Positions 57,888 through 62,323 of a stretch of DNA of 62,323 nt are shown one piece after another (within the stretch, counting starts at the first letter, position 1; every line of letters begins with the position of its first letter). The translations under genes and the position numbers were made by a program. The notes below the pieces were generated by a model. The model had not been told where the DNA came from and made no database searches. It saw only the letters and a program-made list of their open reading frames with translations. Source of the DNA: Phil1 sp964487565 (lineage in GTDB: Bacteria; Bacillota; Clostridia; Christensenellales; CAG-138); contig CAZARN010000011.1 of NCBI GenBank assembly GCA_964487565.1, positions 1 through 62,323 of the forward strand. Reading direction: 5' to 3'.

Positions 57888-58314
57888 TTTTCTCTCCTCC
57901 TGCCTCGGCGACTTTCTTCACTACCTTGCACTTGATGGGCAGCTTGTGGGCTGCGAGCCTCAGCGCCTCATGTGCCGTCGCTTCGTCAACACCCGCGATC
58001 TCAAAGAGGACCCTGTCGGGTTTGACAACCGACACCCAGTACTCGGGCGAGCCCTTGCCGGAGCCCATGCGGGTCTCGGCCGGCTTCTCGGTGACAGGCT
58101 TGTCGGGGAATATCTTGATCCAGACCTGGCCGCCGCGCTTTGTGTAACGTGTCATTGCAACACGGGCAGCTTCTATCTGCTGGCTGGTGATCCATGCCGG
58201 TTCCAGCGCAACGAGGCCATATTCGCCGTAGGTCACGGTGTTGCCGCGCGTCGCTCTGCCGGTCATGCGGCCGCGCTGTACTTTCCTGCGCTTAACTCTC
58301 TTAGGCATCAACAT
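57874..58314 (-). CDS. rplP: 50S ribosomal protein L16
   Basis: 146 residues from the ATG at 58314 (MLMPKRVKRRKVQRGRMTGR), with GGAGG upstream. The conserved YGLVALEPAWITSQQIEAAR and the loop RMGSGKGSPEYWVSVVKPDR near tRNA are intact. Confidence 0.98.
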   Translation of the reverse strand: MLMPKRVKRRKVQRGRMTGRATRGNTVTYGEYGLVALEPAWITSQQIEAARVAMTRYTKRGGQVWIKIFPDKPVTEKPAETRMGSGKGSPEYWVSVVKPDRVLFEIAGVDEATAHEALRLAAHKLPIKCKVVKKVAEAGGEKNESK

Positions 58315-58328
58315 GGTTATTTGCCTCC

Positions 58329-58973
58329 TTACGCTTTCTTCTGACGGTTGAGCACTTCGCCCTTGTAGATCCAAACCTTGCAGCCGATGCGGCCGTAGGT
58401 GGTATGCGCTTCGGCAAAACCGTATTCGATGTCTGCGCGCATGGTCTGCAGGGGGATTGAGCCCTCGTGATAGCCTTCGGTGCGGGCGATCTCGGCGCCG
58501 CCGAGCCTGCCGCCGCAGGCGAGCTTGATACCCTTTGCGCCGGCCTTGGTCGCGCGCTGCATCGCCTGCTTCATCGCGCGGCGATAGGATATGCGCTTCT
58601 CGAGCTGGGCCGCGATGTTCTCAGCCACAAGCTGAGCATCCGCATCCGGGTTCTTGATCTCCATTATGTTGACGTTGGCGGGCTTCTTCACAAGGTTTGT
58701 GACCTCAGCCTTTATCGCGTCCACGCCGACGCCGCCCTTGCCGATGAGCATGCCGGGACGGCCGGTGTATATGCTTACGTTGACCTTGCCCGCGGCGCGC
58801 TTGATCTCTATGCGGCTGATGCCGGCGGCATAATAGGTCTTCTTGAGGTGATCCCTGATCTTCTTATCCTCGATCAGGAAGTCCGAAAACTCCTTCTTGG
58901 AAGCGTACCAGCAGGTATTCCAATCCCTGATTACGCCCACGCGGAAACCGTTCGGATTAACTTTCTGTCCCAT
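58329..58973 (-). CDS. rpsC: 30S ribosomal protein S3
   Basis: 214 residues. MGQKVNPNGFRVGVIRDWNT, KH domain around GKGGVGVDAIKAEVTNLVKK, and C-terminal YGRIGCKVWIYKGEVLNRQK. Part of the mRNA entry channel. 10 bases after rplV. Confidence 0.98.
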   Translation of the reverse strand: MGQKVNPNGFRVGVIRDWNTCWYASKKEFSDFLIEDKKIRDHLKKTYYAAGISRIEIKRAAGKVNVSIYTGRPGMLIGKGGVGVDAIKAEVTNLVKKPANVNIMEIKNPDADAQLVAENIAAQLEKRISYRRAMKQAMQRATKAGAKGIKLACGGRLGGAEIARTEGYHEGSIPLQTMRADIEYGFAEAHTTYGRIGCKVWIYKGEVLNRQKKA

Positions 58974-58983
58974 CTTGTCCTCC

Positions 58984-59370
58984 TTACTTGACCTGATCCA
59001 GGATGATCGTTATGTGGCTCGTACGCTTGAGGATCCTGCTCGCGCGGCCCTGCGCCCTGGGGCGGAAGCGCTTGAGCGAGGGGCCCTGATTGGCGAACAC
59101 CTCAGCCACATAAAGCTGATCGGCGGGAAGATCGAGATTGTTCTCCGCGTTGGCCACCGCTGAGTTGAGGAGCTTGAGCACCGGCTCGCTTGCGGCCTTG
59201 GGGGTGTACATCAGAATCGCTTTCGCATCGGCGACGCTCTTGCCGCGGATGAGGTCGATGACGACCTTCACCTTACGGTTGGAGATACGCACATACCTGG
59301 CGATCGCATGGGGGCGGCGGTCTGCGTTTGCTTTACGCGCCGCGCTCTTTTCTCTTGACCTGGTTGCCAT
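58984..59370 (-). CDS. rplV: 50S ribosomal protein L22
   Basis: 128 residues; a basic N-terminal tail (RSREKSAARKANADRRPHAI), core ARYVRISNRKVKVVIDLIRG and the tunnel-lining beta hairpin near RFRPRAQGRASRILKRTSHI. 14 bases after rpsS. Confidence 0.98.
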   Translation of the reverse strand: MATRSREKSAARKANADRRPHAIARYVRISNRKVKVVIDLIRGKSVADAKAILMYTPKAASEPVLKLLNSAVANAENNLDLPADQLYVAEVFANQGPSLKRFRPRAQGRASRILKRTSHITIILDQVK

Positions 59371-59384
59371 AATCTCGTTCCTCC

Positions 59385-59666
59385 TTACTTAGTCGCGGAG
59401 GCCTTCTCGGTCCCCCTGTGGCCGCGGAACGTGCGGGTGGGTGCGAACTCGCCCAGCTTGTGGCCGACCATTTCCTCGGTGATGTACACAGGCACATGTT
59501 TCCTGCCGTCATGGATCGCGATGGTGTGTCCGACCATCTGCGGGAATATCGTTGACGCGCGGGACCATGTTTTGACGACCGTCTTCTTGCCGCTCTCGTT
59601 CATCGCTATGATGCGCCCGAGCAGGCGTTCTTCAACAAACGGTCCCTTTTTGACTGATCTGCTCAT
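59385..59666 (-). CDS. rpsS: 30S ribosomal protein S19
   Basis: 93 residues; MSRSVKKGPFVEERLLGRII and GHKLGEFAPTRTFRGHRGTE are conserved. 18 bases after rplB. Confidence 0.98.
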   Translation of the reverse strand: MSRSVKKGPFVEERLLGRIIAMNESGKKTVVKTWSRASTIFPQMVGHTIAIHDGRKHVPVYITEEMVGHKLGEFAPTRTFRGHRGTEKASATK

Positions 59667-59684
59667 TGATAGACTCCTTTCAGC

Positions 59685-60518
59685 TTACTTGCCGTTCCTG
59701 CGGCGCACGATGAACTTATCGTTGACGTTCTTGGTCTTGCGGGTCTTATAACCAAGCGCGGGCTTGCCCCACGGTGTGACCGGGCCGGGACGGCCGATCG
59801 GGGCCTTGCCCTCGCCGCCGCCGTGCGGATGGTCGCAGGGGTTCATGACGCTGCCGCGAACGGTGGGTCTGAAGCCCTTGTGGCGGGTACGGCCGGCCTT
59901 GCCGAGCTTGATGTTCTCGTGGTCGATGTTGCCGACCTGGCCGATCGTCGCCCTGGCGTTCATGGGCACGCGCCTCACTTCGCCGCTGGGCAGCCTTACC
60001 TGCGCATACTTGTCTTCCTTGGCCATGAGCTGCGCCGCGTTGCCTGCGCTGCGCGCGATCTGCGCGCCTTTGCCCGGCTTAAGCTCTATGCAGTGGATCA
60101 TGGTGCCAACGGGGATCTGGCTTATCGCCATGGCGTTGCCGACCTTTATATCAGCGCCTTCGCCCGAAACGAGCGTGTCGTCGACCTTGAGGCCGAGCGG
60201 AGCGATGATGTAACGCTTTTCACCGTCCGCATATTGCAGAAGGGCGATGTTCGCGCTGCGGTTCGGGTCATACTCGATGGTCACGACCTTCGCAGGTACG
60301 CCGTCCTTATCGCGCTTGAAATCCACGATGCGGTACTTGCGTCTTGCGCCGCCGCCGCGATGACGGACGGTTATGCGGCCATGGTTGTTGCGGCCGCCGG
60401 AGGAACGCTTATCCTCGAGCAGGGACTTCTCCGGAGTGGTGCATGTGATCTCCTCATACGCGGAAACCGTCATGAAACGCTGGCCGGGGGTTGTGGGTTT
60501 GATCTTCCTTATTGCCAT
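59685..60518 (-). CDS. rplB: 50S ribosomal protein L2
   Basis: 277 residues; peptidyl-transferase neighbour. GRNNHGRITVRHRGGGARRK and the C-terminal VMNPCDHPHGGGEGKAPIGR (with the critical His) are intact. 11 bases after rplW. Confidence 0.98.
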   Translation of the reverse strand: MAIRKIKPTTPGQRFMTVSAYEEITCTTPEKSLLEDKRSSGGRNNHGRITVRHRGGGARRKYRIVDFKRDKDGVPAKVVTIEYDPNRSANIALLQYADGEKRYIIAPLGLKVDDTLVSGEGADIKVGNAMAISQIPVGTMIHCIELKPGKGAQIARSAGNAAQLMAKEDKYAQVRLPSGEVRRVPMNARATIGQVGNIDHENIKLGKAGRTRHKGFRPTVRGSVMNPCDHPHGGGEGKAPIGRPGPVTPWGKPALGYKTRKTKNVNDKFIVRRRNGK

Positions 60519-60529
60519 GGTGAGCCTCC

Positions 60530-60826
60530 TTACTGAGCGATGCTGTCGAAGAACTCAATGCCCTTGGAGTCCTTCTTGAGCTTCACATAGGCTTTCTTGG
60601 TTGAGGCGGTGTAGCCCTGGGAGCGGCCCTGCCTCTTCAGCTTGCCGAGCTTGTTCACGGTGCGGACGGTGTCGACCTTGACGCCGAACACGGCTTCCAC
60701 AGCCTGACGGATCTCGACCTTGTTGGCCTTCTTGTCCACGATGAAGGTGTAAACCTTATCGGCAAGATGGTCATAGCTCTTCTCTGTGAGAACGGGCTTT
60801 ATAATGACATCATAGGGGGATTTCAT
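60530..60826 (-). CDS. rplW: 50S ribosomal protein L23
   Basis: 98 residues; tunnel-exit docking site for SRP and trigger factor. PYDVIIKPVLTEKSYDHLAD and AVFGVKVDTVRTVNKLGK are conserved. Its ATG overlaps the rplD stop by one base (TAATG). Confidence 0.97.
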   Translation of the reverse strand: MKSPYDVIIKPVLTEKSYDHLADKVYTFIVDKKANKVEIRQAVEAVFGVKVDTVRTVNKLGKLKRQGRSQGYTASTKKAYVKLKKDSKGIEFFDSIAQ

Positions 60827-61446
60827 TATGCGTACACCTCCTCGATCTTGGCGACGGCGTCCTTGGTGAGGACCAATGTCTCATACTTGAGTATCTCGTA
60901 CACGTTGAGAGTGCCCACCAAAGCGGTCTTGATGCCCGGGATGTTGCGCGCCGCGCGCTCGACGGTATCGTTGGATTCCGGAAGCACGACGAGGGCTTTC
61001 TCGGCGTTCACAGCCTTGAGGACCTTTACCATCTCGCGGGTCTTGGGGGCTGCAAGCTCGATCGCGTCAAGCACGATGATCTCGTTCTCGTTGACCTTCG
61101 CGGTGAGCGCGCTCTTCATCGCGATGCGCTTCACCTTGCGGTTGACGCTGATGCGATAGTCGCGCGGCTTGGGTGCAAATACCACGCCGCCGTGGGTGAA
61201 CAGAGGAGCGCGGTTGCTGGCGTGACGCGCACGGCCGGTGCCCTTCTGCTTGTAGATCTTGATGCCGCCGCCCCGCACTTCCGCACGGGTGAGGACGCTC
61301 TGTGTGCCCTGGCGCTGATTGGCGAGATAAGCCCTGACGACCTCGTGCATGACGGGCACGTTCACCTCTGCGCCGAAGATGTTCTCGCTCAGTTCGAGCT
61401 CGCCGATATTCTCGCCGGCGATATTCTTCAATGCTACTTTAGGCAT
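60826..61446 (-). CDS. rplD: 50S ribosomal protein L4
   Basis: 206 residues from the ATG at 61446 (MPKVALKNIAGENIGELELS); a longer frame runs into rplC. The tunnel loop has the conserved KIYKQKGTGRARHASNRAPL. L4 is a known autoregulator of the S10 operon in some bacteria. Confidence 0.97.
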   Translation of the reverse strand: MPKVALKNIAGENIGELELSENIFGAEVNVPVMHEVVRAYLANQRQGTQSVLTRAEVRGGGIKIYKQKGTGRARHASNRAPLFTHGGVVFAPKPRDYRISVNRKVKRIAMKSALTAKVNENEIIVLDAIELAAPKTREMVKVLKAVNAEKALVVLPESNDTVERAARNIPGIKTALVGTLNVYEILKYETLVLTKDAVAKIEEVYA

Positions 61447-61471
61447 TTTTCTTTCTCCTTTCGCTCGGCCT

Positions 61472-62098
61472 TTACTTAATCGTTTCCTTGACGACCACGA
61501 GGCTGCCCTTCGCGCCGGGGATCGCGCCCCTGACGAGCAGCAGGTTGCGCTCCGCGTCAACCCTCACGATCTCGAGGTTCTGGACGGTGACGGTCTCGCT
61601 GCCCATGTGGCCCGGCAGATGCTTGGTCCTGAAGACCTCGCCCGGGTAGGTGCAGGCGCCCATGGAGCCCGCAACGCGGTAAGAATGGGAACCGTGGGTC
61701 TTGCGGCCGCGGGACTGGTTCCAACGCTTGATGTTGCCTTCGAAACCCTTGCCCTTGCTGGTGCCGGTGACGTCAACGCGATCGCCCTTTGCGAACACAT
61801 CAGCCTTGATGACCTGACCGACCGTATAGGACGCGGTATCATCCAGCTTGAGCTCGCGCACATGGCGGTGAGCGCTTACGCCGGCCTTCTTGAGATGGCC
61901 GAGCTCCGGACGGGAGATCAGCTTCTCACGGACGGGTCCGAACGCGACCTGAACGGCTTCATAGCCGTCATGGCCTTCGGATTTGACCTGAACCACGGGG
62001 CAGGGGCCCGCGAGGACTACGGTGACGGGAACCATCGTTCCGTCTTCTCTGAACATCTGGGTCATTCCGACCTTGCTGCCCAATATCGCTTTCTTCAT
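61472..62098 (-). CDS. rplC: 50S ribosomal protein L3
   Basis: 208 residues from the ATG at 62098 (MKKAILGSKVGMTQMFREDG), with GGAGGT upstream. The long loop GTSKGKGFEGNIKRWNQSRG reaches the catalytic centre. 19 bases after rpsJ. Confidence 0.98.
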   Translation of the reverse strand: MKKAILGSKVGMTQMFREDGTMVPVTVVLAGPCPVVQVKSEGHDGYEAVQVAFGPVREKLISRPELGHLKKAGVSAHRHVRELKLDDTASYTVGQVIKADVFAKGDRVDVTGTSKGKGFEGNIKRWNQSRGRKTHGSHSYRVAGSMGACTYPGEVFRTKHLPGHMGSETVTVQNLEIVRVDAERNLLLVRGAIPGAKGSLVVVKETIK

Positions 62099-62117
62099 CT
62101 TAAATCCACCTCCGTGA

Positions 62118-62323
62118 TCACAGCTTGATCTCGATGTCAACACCGGCGGGAAGATCGAGCTTCATGAGCGCATCCACCGTCTTGGCGGAGGGCTGAAGGA
62201 TGTCGATCAGGCGCTTGTGGGTCCTCATCTCGAACTGCTCGCGACTGTCCTTGTGCTTATGGGGCGAACGGAGGATGGTAACAATTTCCTTCTCCGTCGG
62301 CAGGGGTATTGGGCCGCTTACGC
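62118..62323 (-). CDS. rpsJ: 30S ribosomal protein S10 (5' end outside window)
   Basis: C-terminal 68 residues in the window, ending ALMKLDLPAGVDIEIKL. The stretch SGPIPLPTEKEIVTILRSPH with KDSREQFEMRTHKRLIDI is S10. First gene of the S10 operon; the promoter and start lie beyond the window edge. Confidence 0.96.
   Translation of the reverse strand, partial: VSGPIPLPTEKEIVTILRSPHKHKDSREQFEMRTHKRLIDILQPSAKTVDALMKLDLPAGVDIEIKL

Noticed and set aside
1..62323. CRISPR array, prophage, insertion-sequence transposase or rRNA genes
   Set aside because: None seen: no regular spacer-repeat pattern, no transposase or phage protein, no rRNA sequence.

Overview
The window reads as one contiguous chromosome segment of a spore-forming, fairly GC-rich member of the Bacillota, most likely class Clostridia. 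The evidence is the spoVAC/spoVAD/spoVAE genes, the zinc-ribbon form of S14, a continuous S10-spc-alpha ribosomal operon running rpsJ to rplQ with a KOW-protein gene between map and infA, a K+-dependent pyrophosphate-energised sodium pump, and a YedE/YedF/SelD selenium cluster. The genus cannot be told from this. A run of 100 N at 9730-9829 marks a scaffold join, so this is a draft or metagenome assembly.

Layout. 1-6.9 kb (minus): an operon with a cell-surface lipoprotein, an oligopeptide-binding protein, two permeases and the start of an OppD ATPase, behind a strong promoter with an inverted repeat at its start site. 7.0-9.6 kb (plus): a membrane-anchored protein from an apparently leaderless transcript, then radA. 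9.67-10.1 kb: tRNA-Arg(CCG), broken by the gap in its T-loop and followed by a 120-bp structured element whose 12-bp terminal inverted repeats equal the tRNA T-arm, then a second copy of the tRNA tail and its terminator. 10.3-16.1 kb: selenium genes yedE, yedF, DUF3343, a cysteine desulfurase-like gene and selD, bracketed by two LysR regulators. 16.4-18.4 kb: hppA. 18.4-19.8 kb: spoVAD-spoVAE. 19.9-22.1 kb: a KdpD/KdpE-like two-component pair without a potassium pump. 22.3-32.2 kb (plus): a second peptide ABC transporter with a fused double ATPase, followed by an amidohydrolase, an M20 peptidase and alanine racemase; this reads as import and breakdown of small peptides or N-acyl amino acids. 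32.3-33.5 kb: an ACT-domain protein, spoVAC and a 51-residue membrane peptide. 33.6-35.6 kb: katA and perR, with a palindrome over the katA promoter. 35.7-43.0 kb (minus): a signalling cluster (REC/GGDEF/EAL/PAS/GGDEF protein, a decayed receiver gene, an HPt protein, a solute-binding lipoprotein, a hybrid histidine kinase) with no transporter. 43.6-46.7 kb: pnp and a polytopic membrane protein. 46.7-62.3 kb (minus): the ribosomal superoperon from rpsJ (cut by the window edge) to rplQ, with a terminator after rplQ.

Working together: the two Opp systems bring in peptides; each binding-protein gene is separated from its permease genes by a strong stem-loop, which would favour high binding-protein levels. 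The ribosomal operon is tightly packed, with stop/start overlaps at rplD/rplW, rplO/secY and adk/map. The exception is a 264-bp spacer before rpsM that can form several hairpins, including two helices that cannot coexist, so it is a candidate regulatory leader. The points most worth a second look are the T-arm-ended element at the tRNA, the rpsM leader, and the transporter-less binding protein/phosphorelay/cyclic-di-GMP cluster.
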